From contig NC_087068.1 in assembly GCF_963678635.1 (NCBI RefSeq), positions 15,319,872 to 15,379,871 of the forward strand: a stretch of 60,000 bases of DNA. Reading direction: 5' to 3'. Position numbers and translations under genes: made by a program. Shown here piece after piece: positions 24,026-36,100 of this stretch; position 1 is the first letter of the stretch, and the number at the start of each line of letters is the position of its first letter. The DNA comes from Symsagittifera roscoffensis (taxonomy: Eukaryota > Xenacoelomorpha > Acoela > Convolutidae). The notes below the pieces were generated by a model. It saw only the letters and a program-made list of their open reading frames with translations, made no database searches and was not told where the DNA came from.

Positions 24026-27000
24026 TTAAGAACTACCAGCCAGATTTGTGCTTATTTCTCTATGGGAATATTTCCATTGCTTATATCCTTGATCCGGTAC
24101 CACAAAATTGTCTTCTGATATTGTATCAACGTCAGGCAAAGTGTTATCACTAGATTGCGAAAAAGTGTCCCCGCTTCCCTCCCATTCATCCTCTAATAAA
24201 ATCTGGTTCATAAAAGCATCCTCAAGCGTTAGGTAATGCTTAAAGGGAAGGGTATCATTATTATCATTCAAAAAGTATAGCTTTGAATCGAAAGTTAATT
24301 GCAATTTTGTTCACACTAATAGTTTGAAATTCATGTTGAGCAGATCGGAAGCTCGCATTTTTCACTCGTAACATCGTATTTTCAAACAGGGCGTCTTTAA
24401 ATCGTTGATGAGTTAGAAGTTTGTGACTATTCCAAGCGATACCTTTAGGGCTGAAATTTTGGTTGCTATCTAAAACAAAATATAAATTATTTTTTAATTA
24501 TCAGTCTTTTTCTAACAAAGGGTTCGTTTTTGATGTTAAATTGATGGTTAAACTAAATTCTTTAGAGTTACTAGCCTTGAATTCTCAAAAAATATAATTT
24601 CGGTTTTAGGCCAGCAAATGCCTCGATTATTTTCTCTGCTAACTCATCTTTCCATTTTAAAACTTTACGTCGGTTCGATTTGCTGAACAATGGATAAAAT
24701 TTTGGAAAAATGGAGAAGTCAAAGTGTTCACTCATTTCCTTCAAGTCTTCGTAAACATCGTTTTTTTTACATGTATGAAACTGCCTGTATCAGATTTTAG
24801 TGAAAAACAAACATAAAGGCTTTCGCTAGGTCGAGAACCACTGCTCCAACTAACGTTGCTTTATCCCATCGATCCGATGTAGGATTGAATGTTACTGATT
24901 GCAAATCTTCATCTATTATTTGAAAAGATTTGAGAGAGCTAATGCATGACTTTTGCCTTAACTCGTTCTCATTTCGAAATATACTTAGTTTCCTACTGTT
25001 AAGCTTGGACTCCAATGTTTTACCAAACGCACTGTTCAAGATGAGCTTATTAAAGATTTCTTGAAATCGATACTTTGCTGCTTTCCTCAACTCAGTGTTC
25101 AACTCTACAAATGGAGACATCCACTTAGCTTGCCGGAATTGCAGCACTCTGTGAATGTGAGTTACCTTTACTCCTAACTGAACAAAGAGTTGAAGGTTCA
25201 AGTAATGCAGCACATAGCCCTCATTTCTTTATAGAGACTGGACGAGTTTGGTTACCTTCGGTAGGCTGGTGATTGCCATTTCTCCCAGCAATTGTACTTG
25301 ATTCGTGCTTAAATGGGACATTTCATCGATTTCTTTTGAGGGCGCTAGTGGGTAACCTTTGAAGTAATCGTGTACTTCGTCGGGGAACTCTAGGTCTATC
25401 TCATCTATGTATCCCCACTCACTGTCCTCTTCTGTAGGCATAATTTTTGGTAAATCAACGAAGTCATATGCCTACGAAAAGTCTTTTAAGTGTACTGAAT
25501 AATGCTGTATTATGCCTCCATAGAAATTAATTGCATCTATGTTAAAAATATACGATAATTCTTTGTTTTTATCGTAATTGGCTAAGTAGTGGTTGTTTGC
25601 CTTCCAGAATTTTTTTTAGCATATACTGATGACATTCCACCACGTATCATGCTTTCTACTAGGTCCAGGTGGTCGCGTTCAGATAGTAGTCTGAGATCCG
25701 CCTGACACACTTTGAGAAATACATCGCCTGACAAATTACTCGCTGTTGAAAGTGTTGAAAATGAGAACGACATGATTTTTAATGAATCTATGAACCGCAG
25801 ATTTTTGTAGACATTTTGAAGTTTTCCATGTTTAACTCGGTATGTTTTTATCAACACCGATATTGTTAAAGATATGAATTTTTCTTCAGTGCTGGGAATC
25901 ACCAAAAAAAGGTTGTTCGGATTATTTTGCTCGAACGATGATCAAACAATGCAATGAAGATTATCGAACGATGCAATGAAGGTCATAGTTGAATTGATTA
26001 TGTGCGATCACGGGTGTGAAAATTGTTGTTTTGCAATTGATTTTGCATCTATTGTGGGCCCAACGCAGAAACTTTTCAGTGTAGTGGCAATGGTCTAGGA
26101 CTTTTTCCTCGACTTAGCCGAACGGCTCCCTGCAGATCCAGCACTGTGTAGCGTCTTCTTTTTTTAATTTGCTTTTTCCCCGTGAACGCATAATGCCGTC
26201 TTTTCTCGAAGTAAGTTTCTTTTGCTAACGTTTCAAGGCTTTGTAGCAAACTCTCAATGCAACCCGGCATTCGCTTCAATTCAAACTTGGTCACTTTAGG
26301 TTTTTCAATATCAACGACTGCCGGGCCATATCCGCAATTTTGATGTTTATTAGCCCGTTAGATTTTTCTGGGTCAGGCTCTGCACCGGAAACAGGTAAAA
26401 TTAACGATTCCAATTTGAAGTAAATGACACACAGGACATACCAGCAAGCATTAATGTTCTTGAAGATGTGCTGGTCGTTGTCAACGTCTGGCATAGTTAT
26501 TTGCACTCCATCTCGTTGATAGCAAATTGCTTGATGTCGATTTAATACGTTTAAAGAGGAGCACGTATGAAAGCATCTTCAACAAATTTCATTCCTATCC
26601 CTTGGAGTTCGTTTTTGAATGAAGGTAACGAGCTTTGCCTGGTCGTTTATCAGCACATAAGCATGCACTGATCCATCAGAGAGTAAAAGAAGGTCCATCA
26701 CAAATGTTTTCTGCAATTGTTTCGAAGTTAGAACAGGTATCAGTTCATCTGACAAGTACCGAAAATTATGGATTTGAAACTTATTCATTCTCTTAAATTG
26801 GTCAATGTCTAGAATGCTCATTGGCATATCGAATTTTTGTTCAAACTTGACTATTTTAATCTCTTCTGTTTTCGTTTTGTTTACCACCACTTCTTGCACG
26901 TTGTCCTCGTCTTTGTCCCCTTCATCGCTTTTCCTTTCATATGTAGCTATTTTTATTTTGTTTTGGTATCCTTCGAATGCTTTGTAGAGAGCACTTCCAT

Positions 27001-27650
27001 TTTTCAAATGTTATGCTGCAATAAAGCAGTAGAAAAAATTTGTTGTTGTTTTTTGTTTCAATGTTGACCAGGCTGAAGTTTTGTTTCTTCGGGTCATTTG
27101 GGAGAGATACATAACTGGCAAAATTGGTGGTAACTTTTGAAATTTTCTCAACTAACCATCCGCTTCCATGCGAAGCAAAGCAGTTGATAGTATTCAACAT
27201 GTGATCAATCATTTCAAGAAATTGTCCTCTTTCTAGTGCACCATAATCAACGCGAACCATGTCTGTGTTCAAGTATTGCATGATTTTGTCTGGTTCTTCT
27301 TCTTCGCCACTGATGTGTTTCATAATGCTTACTTCGACTGAAAGTTGCATTTTGATTTTTTCTAGATGAACGTGATCGAAAATCAGATCATCTATAATTT
27401 CTTCCTTAGAAGAAGCAGCAGTAGAAGCAGGCCATACTGACAGTCCATGCTTATTGCTCATATGAATTTGATATCCTTCAAAGCTTCTGAAATGTATTTT
27501 ACAATAAACACAGTATTTGTTTGCTGATTGGCCGTGATCAACTTCGATGTGCTGCATTGTTTCAGCAATAGACGTGAACCCTTCAAAACACTCGCCGCAT
27601 TTGAAATTTGGTTGGACTGGGCCCTGAATATGATGAATATTCTTTAGGTC
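24026..27650 (-). pseudogene. Polinton-type DNA polymerase B (pPolB), inactivated
   Basis: All major blocks of the family are present in order on the minus strand, in several frames. Two C2H2-like fingers lie at 27480-27650 (CGECFEGF..H and YCVYCKIHF..H), then GSGWLVEKI, an MPMSILDI region, an exonuclease I-like VIYFKLES (26405-26430) and HCHYTEKFLRWAHNRCK. Exonuclease II HNQFNYDLH follows at about 25976, motif A DAINFYGG at about 25516-25538, HRVLQFRQ, motif B LNSAFGKTLES, and motif C as SDTGS at 24780-24791. The protein would copy the element from a protein-primed end. Damage: frameshifts near 27000, 26290, 26090, 25600, 24800 and 24300, an in-frame TAA at 25229-25231, DTD changed to DTG in motif C, and the exonuclease I Asp apparently replaced by Lys. 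Confidence 0.88.
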
Positions 27651-28935
27651 TCATCTTTAGTTCTTAGTTGACCTGAGAACTACTCCACATATAACAGTTT
27701 TCGTTGCTGAAGAGTTAGGCATTGTTTCGTTTTTTGAGTTTTTGATATAATCTATTTTGATTTGGAGAACTTTTTTTTTGTTTGTTTCAATCAAGAACTG
27801 CTAAAGTTGAGAAAACAAAATAGAGTGATTTTTAGGTTAGGGTTGGGGTCCTAATTATTATCTAACTGCAAGCGTGGGTTAAAGGTAATTAATTGCGGTT
27901 CATTCATAATCTTGTTTTTTTTTATTATATAAATCAGTCCTGTTAAGGAAATCATTACTAATACTTGACGGTTTGACTAATTCACTTCATGTAGATACGG
28001 CTACATTCAACTCTATAAAGCTTCCAATTGATTAGACAAGAGTTAGAACACATTGAATTACCTTTGAGAAATTCTAGAGATATTTTTTTTCGAAAACGTG
28101 ATTTTTTCCTTTGGGAGTCTACATCGTGAACCGAGACAAAAATTGAATTTTTTTATTATCCAGCAATATGCCGGAACCAAAAATGAATTAATTTTGCTCA
28201 AAAACAACTCCTCTATGATAAATTTAAATTTTTTGGATTTTTGGTTTTTGAAATATAAATAATGAAATTTTCATGACTTAACAGAATCGAACCAATTGAT
28301 TTGGATAGAACCATAGGTTCAGAGCGTCACAATTTTAAAAACATAAGATAAAAGATTTTGCAAACTTTTTTATCTTTGAAAAATCGTTTTTTTTTTTGAA
28401 ATTGTCATACTTTTCAAAAAGTAGGATTTTGACTAATTCAAGGTTCTGAACCTGATAATTTTTGATCTGATAAAGATAGACGCTTGGTAATGAGGACCAT
28501 TTCTATTTTTGTAAGGTAGGGCAAGAAATGTCTTGTGATTTTTGGGTCGAAAAAAAAACGAAAAAAATTCATAAATTAAAATTAACGTAAAATTTCGTTT
28601 TCAATTGTTTGCTATGAATTTTTGTTGTGATACAAGGAAACAAAGGGGGTTCTGGAACTAGTCTAGTGCAACAAAACCTTGTCTATTAAAAAAAAATCAA
28701 TTTTTATGGACACTCTACCTGATACGCTATCTATCTCTTTCTAGATTTTTCTTATTAAATTTCTTCCTAAATTTGATTGAAAACAACACACCAAAATTTA
28801 GTTGACGCAATTAACATTGAAACAATCAAAAATGTTCATACACAAACAGAAGTCACACTGATTTGATAAAAAATGAAAGCAACACATCAATTCAAAATAA
28901 GCTCCATAATTTTTAAAATACCAAAGCATGAGTTT
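27651..28935. other. Polinton interior without a recognisable gene
   Basis: AT-rich, with poly-T tracts and no frame longer than chance. A protease, ATPase or integrase might be expected in this interval, but no motif is visible. Confidence 0.45.
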
Positions 28936-29566
28936 CTAAAAATTTTCTGAAAAATGGTTGTATACATTTTCACGCTTCTTTGGCGCATAGCAAGCTGCTA
29001 CTGGCGGCGTCTCTGGAATGTTTTCGGGAGCAGCTGATTCAACATCAACCTCGGAGGGCTGTGACGCAGATCTGATCTGTGTTGTTTTTGTTGTCACAAC
29101 TGCAGTTGAGTCGAGAGGAGAGGAGATTGACGTCATTGACGTCCCAGTACGATGCACGCTCTGCCAATTACCTAAAGTACCCTTCCTGGTTTTCATACGA
29201 AGGAATCGTCTGGCAACCGTAGCAAAAAATTTTTTCGAGGTAATTGCTCGAGATATCCGGGGTCGTTGATGTCAGTCTTGTCCTGAGCAGGGCAGGATTC
29301 GGTCTCTGTGGAGCTGTAAAAGGTATTTTCCTGCTCTGATGCAGAAGGGTGATCTGGTCGAATAAGTAATTGGGAAGCATCATGTGGCTTTTAGTAATCC
29401 AATCTCGATACTCCTGGTCTGAGAGTCGACAAGCCAAATTGTTGAATGGAGAGGGCATTCTCTCCCGTTCTTGCTGCACGATGGTGATCGTTTCTCTCAT
29501 ATATTTTTGGTAGATTATCGTTCGCTCTGTTTCCGAAGTCGAAACTTTTTGCAGAGGATTCGTCAT
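28936..29566 (-). pseudogene. Unknown Polinton cargo gene with one frameshift
   Basis: I do not recognise this protein. A start at 29566 gives MTNPLQKVSTSETERTIIYQ and then a region with LSDQEYRDWITKSHMMLPNY and LFDQITLLHQSRKIPF, up to about 29220. At the A6T6 tract (29225-29236) the frame shifts. The continuation reads ATVARRFLRMKTRKGTLGNW, followed by an S/T-rich stretch and an acidic PSEVDVESAAPENIPETPP segment to the stop at 28936. The overall form is a folded N-terminal half with a basic hinge and a disordered tail. It is co-oriented with the polymerase and the capsid-like gene, so it is most likely element cargo rather than host. A structural role is possible but not shown. Confidence 0.5.
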
Positions 29567-29779
29567 GGTTACAGTCGTTCTTTCAGAGCTGAATATCAGC
29601 TAAATTGTTTGAATGAGAATGAAAAATTGAAAATAATTCGCATATAAATTTGAAAAAAGTATGAGTGTGTATGGGTGGTGGTTGCGGTTGTAGGCAGTCT
29701 AGAGGTGTGCCCTATAATATTTAATTTGTTTTATGGTGTTGGTGAGCAGATGTGTGACAAGGCGGACATACTTAAGATC

Positions 29780-30290
29780 TATTTTTCAAAGAAACCACAT
29801 GGCGTCTTTTTTTTATATCCCCAGGGCAAAATGACATAAAAATATGGACTTCAAAGACAAGATTAGTGTACCGACAGGCAAACCAATATCATGATTTATG
29901 TATAAATTAATTTTGTCAGACAAAAGTTATCGATGTAATAAGATTTTAATGTCTCATAAACTTCTAACCGCAAAACTAGTGAAATGTTCCCTATTATCCC
30001 GAAGATTTTTGTTATAGATAAATGTAAATTAAACTAGATCACAGCAAGCCATTGCTATATCTACTTCGAATAGAGTGCATGACGCCTTTTATTTATTATG
30101 TCCCCTGGACAAGGGGCTATAAAGGTCTCCACTTCAAAGTGAGTACATGTATGCCAACATGGAACAATAACTGAGATTTATGACCCAATCAGGGCTTGCC
30201 AGACAGAAATGACAGATGCAATGATTGTTTTGCTATCCCATAAAACTCCAACCGCAAAAACTAATTAACTTCTCCCGCTAGAGGCTGTAG
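29780..30290. repeat. Diverged direct repeat, about 275-bp spacing
   Basis: 29790-30000 and 30065-30285 share GCGTCTTTTTTTTATATCCCC / GCCTTTTATTTATTATGTCCCC, then GGACTTCAAAG / CCACTTCAAAG, ATGATTTATG / GAGATTTATG and a CTTCTAACCGCAAAACTA / CTCCAACCGCAAAAACTA ending. They sit between the minus-strand gene starting at 29566 and a plus-strand frame at 30734. Duplicated promoter DNA is one reading. Confidence 0.55.
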
Positions 30291-30407
30291 GCCCCGCCTT
30301 AAAAACAAATCCACAGAGATTTGCTCATCTTCTAGTAAATTCATTGTTCATTTTACTCTCTCAAAAAACAGTTGAACCAACAAGTCACTACCGTTACCAC
30401 CACCACT

Positions 30408-30955
30408 ATGTACTCGTCGCTAGGAAATGATACAGACTTTTACGTTGACTTTCAAGATATATCTTTGGGATAAAACGCATTATACGAGTTGGAAGAAAAA
30501 CTCTTGACAAAACGGGTACAAATATCACAATAAAATTGTATAAAAAAAATGAAGATGGCGTGTTTTAGTGTTATCAAGTATTGATCCTGACGACAAAAGT
30601 ATTTAATTGTTTGGCAGATAATTATTCAAATTTTTTTAAAAAAAGGCTTAAAAAAACAAACTGGTGAAAAGACTTCATCTTCTTCCTACTCCTTCTCCTC
30701 ATCTTCAACTGTAAATAATAAACATCATAAAAAATGATACACGTCAAAAAGATCAGTCCTGTTATATTTTTCATTCAGAACAATGAACTCGACGCCTCAA
30801 AATTCCCTCTAAAGACAAATTTTGCATATGTAACCCACTCAATTCACAACGAGTCTTGCGCCCAATTGCTCGACAATGACCATCCCCACATCCATGTTCT
30901 CATCGAAGTAACAAAAGATTGTTTCGGCGTAGTGAACAAGATGACTACAAGATGA
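30408..30955 (+). pseudogene. Possible remnant of a plus-strand Polinton gene
   Basis: ATG at 30408 opens MYSSLGNDTDFYVDFQDISLG and meets a stop. Further on, an S-rich segment (SSSSYSFSSSSTVNNK) and then 30734-30955 (MIHVKKISPVIFFIQNNELD..DNDHPHIHVLIEVTK) are open in different frames. No family is recognised. The DxxHIHVLIEV string is faintly reminiscent of HUH-type sequence, but a single motif is not enough to claim it. Confidence 0.22.
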
Positions 30956-31124
30956 CTAGTTGGATGCGTTCACTATCATATAAATTTTTTCGCGTTTCAA
31001 TATTGTTCTAAATGCTAAGTTAGCTGGGAAAATACCTCTAAACTGATGTTTCAAATGCTTGAAACGCTTAGTTAGCTCAATAATCTGCTGATTTGTTTTA
31101 TTTTTCCCGATTCAATTCTTGAGA

Positions 31125-32095
31125 GTGTTTTTAGCTATTTTCCTATCGGAACGCAGGTAAGCTGTTGATGCACGCCCTCCCATGAAATTTAACTCCAGAT
31201 TTTCCCCAACTGTGCGCCAAACTTCAGTTCTACTGAAACGGTGTAATTGGTCAATTCAGGATGAATAAAGTCATTTTAAGCCTCCTGAGTAGATGTGAGC
31301 TCAAATGCCATATTTTAATGATTGTGATAATTAGCCAAACTGGTTTCATGACTATTGAGAAAAAAAACAAAGTCTGGAACTTCCAATGTGTTATAGTATA
31401 TTTTTTTGTTATCAGTCGTTGACACAGGAGTACCTGCAATGGGTAGACCCTTTCGGTAAACAATGATTTCATTCAGCTGAAACTTTTGATGATGAAACGG
31501 GTTTGTTCGGTAAATTGCCAGGTATGCTGTGTTCGAGCTCATTGCCAAAATCATTTGAAGAACTGGCTCTCTGGCAAAATGTCTTCTTGTCGCCAGCTTT
31601 GCGCACCAGTTGTGGCCAAACTTTTGAAAATTTTCATCATTATGTATATTGCGGGTGTTTTCAACGGAGTTTTTTCTATCGATGATAGTACAAAATCTGT
31701 TACTGTTATTTTGCGCTCATGTAGGCTAGCCTCAGTGATTTGAACTTGGTAATGTTTATTAGGTTGCTCGGACATAATAACAAAGTCATTAGGAGATCGT
31801 CTCAGAGAAAGTCTTATTGTAACACGACTGATAAAATGTTTTTCACATTATAAAAAATCACAAGCTTACGTTCCGCGACATCTTCAGCTCGACCATTAGC
31901 GCCATCAATACCTGATGGATTTTCTTCAAAAAAGATCTTGACAAGCAAGCCATGTTTCTTTGCATCATTACCGAAGAAATCTTGATCTCAATGAAATTTT
32001 TATAGGCAAAATAGCCTTGTAAAGCATTGTTGTTGAAAACTTTTCTCCATTCAAGGAAATTGTGCTTTCGGTATTTGTAAATTTAGTGTTCAATA
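31125..32095 (-). pseudogene. F54H12.2-like Polinton capsid protein (double jelly-roll MCP), broken
   Basis: The residue pattern follows the Polinton protein named after C. elegans F54H12.2, which is considered the element's major capsid protein. On the minus strand one sees, in order, a TISLNGEKFSTTMLYKA strand (about 32040), GNDAKKHG, a SRVTIRLSLRRSPNDFVIMS strand pair, YQVQITEASLHERKITV (31700-31750), TNPFHHQKFQLNEIIVYRKG (31440-31510), GTPVSTTDNKKIYYNTLE and an AFELTST..NYTVSVELKFG strand pair to about 31200. At least four frameshifts or stops interrupt it (for example at 31551-31554 and 31311). The usual N-terminal part is not found. Its presence is the best evidence that this element once had virion-forming capacity. 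Assignment is by pattern only. Confidence 0.62.
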
Positions 32096-32117
32096 GTTGT
32101 TCTTCAGCTGGTGTAAT

Positions 32118-32870
32118 TTAGCCATTCTTTGTTTTTGACTTCGTCTTCTTTGTCATTGCAGAATCTGAATAGTTTTTGGGCGTTCCGTACAATTCAGAGT
32201 CTTCTTCTTCTGCGCCTTCTTCTCGTTTGGTTTTTTGCGCTGGTCGTCTTCTTTCGCGGTCTGCAACAGTCCTCTTGGTTTTGCGTCTTTTAGTGCTTTT
32301 TGAGCCAGAACTTGTCGAGGGTTTTTTGGGAGAAATGTTGGCTCTAGCTGTTGATGGGGATATTGTGAGACATCGAATTTTTTGCTGTTGTTGAACTTGT
32401 TCCGTAGTCGTTGACTGAACCGTGATATTGGCATACTTGTTCATAATCAACTGTTCGTTAAGTTTGAGAGACCTCAAAATCAGTATGAAAGCAGGGTTGT
32501 ACAATTTTTAGTTTGTTTTTGTATATCATACAAAAAACCTAATGCCTTAAGACCGGTTGAAACTTTATCAACGTAAAACTCTTCATATTCTTTGTTTATT
32601 GTGACTCGCTCTGACTTTTTAATAATTTCCAGAACTTTTTTTTGCACGCTTAATCTTGTTATTGTCCATGAGTTGTAACTGTAACATTTTACGTTTAGTG
32701 GATAAAGCATCATTAAGATCAGTACTTGTTTTCAATTCATTTCCCTCATCTTCAGCGAGAAGGAAGGAGAGCTTGTTCTTGTTGATTGTTATCTGTTATG
32801 GTATTAATAAGTGTTTCGGGAGTTGGTATCACTGGAGGATTAGTTGTTGTTGCATTTAGGGGGTCCTATT
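32118..32870 (-). pseudogene. Unknown Polinton gene with basic, low-complexity C-terminus
   Basis: Not recognised. Reading the minus strand from 32870: TNPPVIPTPETLINTITD, QQEQALL, LKTSTDLNDALSTKRKM, then (32480-32713) KKVLEIIKKSERVTIN, EEFYVDKVSTGLKALGFLYD. Finally, in a shifted frame, a Q-rich and then K/R/S-rich tail (PKKPSTSSGSKSTKRRKTKR) and an acidic EEGAEEEDSELYG end at 32118. The folded middle with a DNA-binding-like basic tail, directly upstream of the capsid-like gene, would fit a minor capsid or core protein. That is inference. Confidence 0.45.
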
Positions 32871-33110
32871 CGATTCAAGTATGATAGTTGCGGTTTGTTA
32901 TGTTTGATCGAGTTGTCAAGCAAAATTTGCGCTGCATGGGGTTGTTCTCTAATATAAATATGCTTCGGAATCAGAACAATTTCTTATGCTGTCATTTTTA
33001 TGCTGTCAAGTACATGAAACAAAAATAAAGTATATGTCTGAGTAGATAAAATCCGTAATTACTCAATATAACAGCTGATTTTTTTTCGAGACTCGTTTTT
33101 GGGTTGATTA

Positions 33111-36100
33111 GAATCTTATTTATTTCTTCGAATTTTTAAGATTTGGAACACTAACAGGTACATTACTGTTGACTACATTGAGGAAGCATTCGCAAACAAT
33201 TTATATAACTTGAGTATTTGATGATTTTTTACTGAAGCTCCGTAGTTGAGTTGGATTCAATTGTAGCATGTGCTGCAGAATAGATAATTTTTTTCGCGTT
33301 GAATTGTGATGCGTGTCACTTCTGCCTCATCTAATGGTAATAAGAAAATTGACGGACCAGGTGGTACTATGTTTGAACAGTATCTGAGACAGTCTGATGT
33401 TCGGGGATCTAAATCTATTAATAGATGCCCAAAGCTATCCTTTGTAGCCAGTTCACACGATTTTTTTGTTTTGCATAAACGCACCACGTTATTTGTAAGA
33501 GCTCATTCAATTGAAACAGCTGTTTACAACTTTGAATATATTCTTTTTTTTTGCTATTTCAACGAACCTCGAAATGAGAATTTTATGACGATTATGAATA
33601 TTACTACTTTTTGATCTGACACCAGTTGAAAAAACTGAGAAAGTTAAATTTTCTTGATCAATATCTTTTATCACTCATTTTATCTATTTTATTATTCAAT
33701 ATTTCAGTATTTGAGGTTAATAAAGAAGATTGTCAATGACGGCGTTAGAATGAACATTCGATTCAATTCCATTACGCATGTTTACAGTGAAAGTACAGAA
33801 ATTTTCGAGACAAACAAAAAACTTTCAAGATCCAAAAAATTAATTTCCACCAGGGAACCACCATTTTGTGACTATGGTTGGTAAATTTCTACTTGAGAGG
33901 CCGAAAAAAAAATGTGGATCCTAAAATTAGAATCTTATTTATTTCATCGAATTTTTAAGATTTGGAACACTAACAGGTACATTACCGTTGACTATATTGA
34001 GGAAGCATTCGCAAACGATTTATATAACTTGAGTAATTGATGATTTTTTACTGAAGCTCCGTAGTTGAGTTGGATTCAATTGTAGCATGTGCTGCAGAAT
34101 AGATAAATTTTTTCGCGTTCAATTGTGATGCGTGTCACTTCTGCCTCATCTAATGGTAATAAGAAAATTGACGGACCAGGTGGTACTATGTTTGAACAGT
34201 ATCTGAAACAGTCTGATGTTCGGGGATCAAAATCTATTAATAGATGCCCAAATTATCCTTTGTAGCCAGTTCACACGATTTTTCTGTTTTGCATAAACGT
34301 ACCACGTTTTTTTGTAAGAGCTCATTCAATTGAAACAGCTGTTTACAACTTTGAGCATATTCTTTTTTTTGCTATTTCAACGAACCTCGAAATGAGAATT
34401 TTATGACGATTACGAATATTACTACTTTTTGATCTGACACCAGTTGAAAAAACTGAGAAAGTTAAATTTTCTTGATCAATATCTTTTATCACTCATTTTA
34501 TCTATTTTATTATTCAATATTTCAGTATTTGAGGTTAATAAAGAAGATTGTCAATGACGGCGTTAGAATGAAAATTCGATTCAATTCCATTACGCATGTT
34601 TACAGTGAAAGTACAGAAATTTTCGAAACAAACAAAAAACTTTCAAGATCCAAAAAATTAATTTCCACCAGGGAACCAGCATTTTGTGACTATGTTTGTT
34701 AAATTTCTACTTGAGAGGCCGAAAAAAAAAATTTGGATCCTAAAATTAGAATCTTATTTATTTCTTCGAATTTTTAAGATTTGGAACACTAACACTACAT
34801 TACCGTTGACTACATTGAGGAAGCATTCGCAAACGATTTATATAACTTGAGTATTTGATGATTTTTACTGAAGCTCCGTAGTTGAGTTGGATTCAATTGT
34901 AGCACGTGCTGCAGAATACATAATTTTTTTCGCGTTCAATTGTGATGCGTGTCACTTCTGCCTCATCTAATGGTAATAAGAAAATTGACGGACCAGGTGG
35001 TACTATGTTTGAACAGTATCTGAAACAGTCTGATGTTCGGGGATCAAAATGTATTAATAGATGCCCAAATTATCCTTTGTAGCCAGTTCACATGATTTTT
35101 CTGTTTTGCATAAACGTACCACGTTTTTTTGTAAGAGCTCATTCAATTGAAACAGCTGTTTACAACTTTGAGCATATTCTTTTTTTTGCTATTTCAACGA
35201 ACCTCGAAATGAGAATTTTATGACGATTATGAATATTACTACTTTTTGATCTGACACCAGTTGAAAAAACTGAGAAAGTTAAATTTTCTTGATCAATATC
35301 TTTTATCACTCATTTTATCTATTTTATTATTCAAATTTCAGTATTTGAGGTTAATAAAGAAGATTGTTAATGACGGCGTTAGAATGAACATTCAATTCAA
35401 TTCCATTACGCATGTTTACAGTGAAAGTACAGAAATTTTCGAGACAAACAAATAACTTTCAAGATCCAAAAAATTAATTTCCACCAGGGAACCAGCATTT
35501 TGTGACTATGTTTGGTAAATTTCTACTTGAGAAGCCGAAAAAAAAAATTTGGATCCTAAAATTAGAATCTTATTTATTTCTTCGAATTTTTAAGATTTGG
35601 AACACTAACAGGTACATTACCGTTGTCTACATTGAGGAAGCATTCGCAAACGATTTATATAACTTGAGTATTTGATGATTTTTTACTGAAGCTCCGTAGT
35701 TGAGTTGGATTCAATTGTACCATGTGCTGCAGAATAGATAATTTTTTTCGCGTTCAATTGTGATGCGTGTCACTTCTGCCTCATCTAATGGTAATAAGAA
35801 AATTGACGGACCAGGTGGTACTATGTTTGAAAAGTAACTGAGACAGTCTGATGTTCGGGGATCTAAATCTATTAATAGATGCCCAAAGCCATCCTTTGTA
35901 GCCAGTTCACACGATTTTTCTGTTTTGCATAAACGTACCACGTTTTTTTGTAAGAGATCATTCAATTGAAACAGCTGTTTACAACTTTGAGCATATTCTT
36001 TTTTTTTGCTATTTCAACGAACCTCGAAATGAGAATTTCATGACGATAATGAATATTACTACTTTTTGATCTGACACCAGTTGAAAAAACTGAGAAAGTT

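Noticed and set aside
26805-27067. Plus-strand frames of 60-76 codons
   Set aside because: Antisense to the polymerase B N-terminal region.
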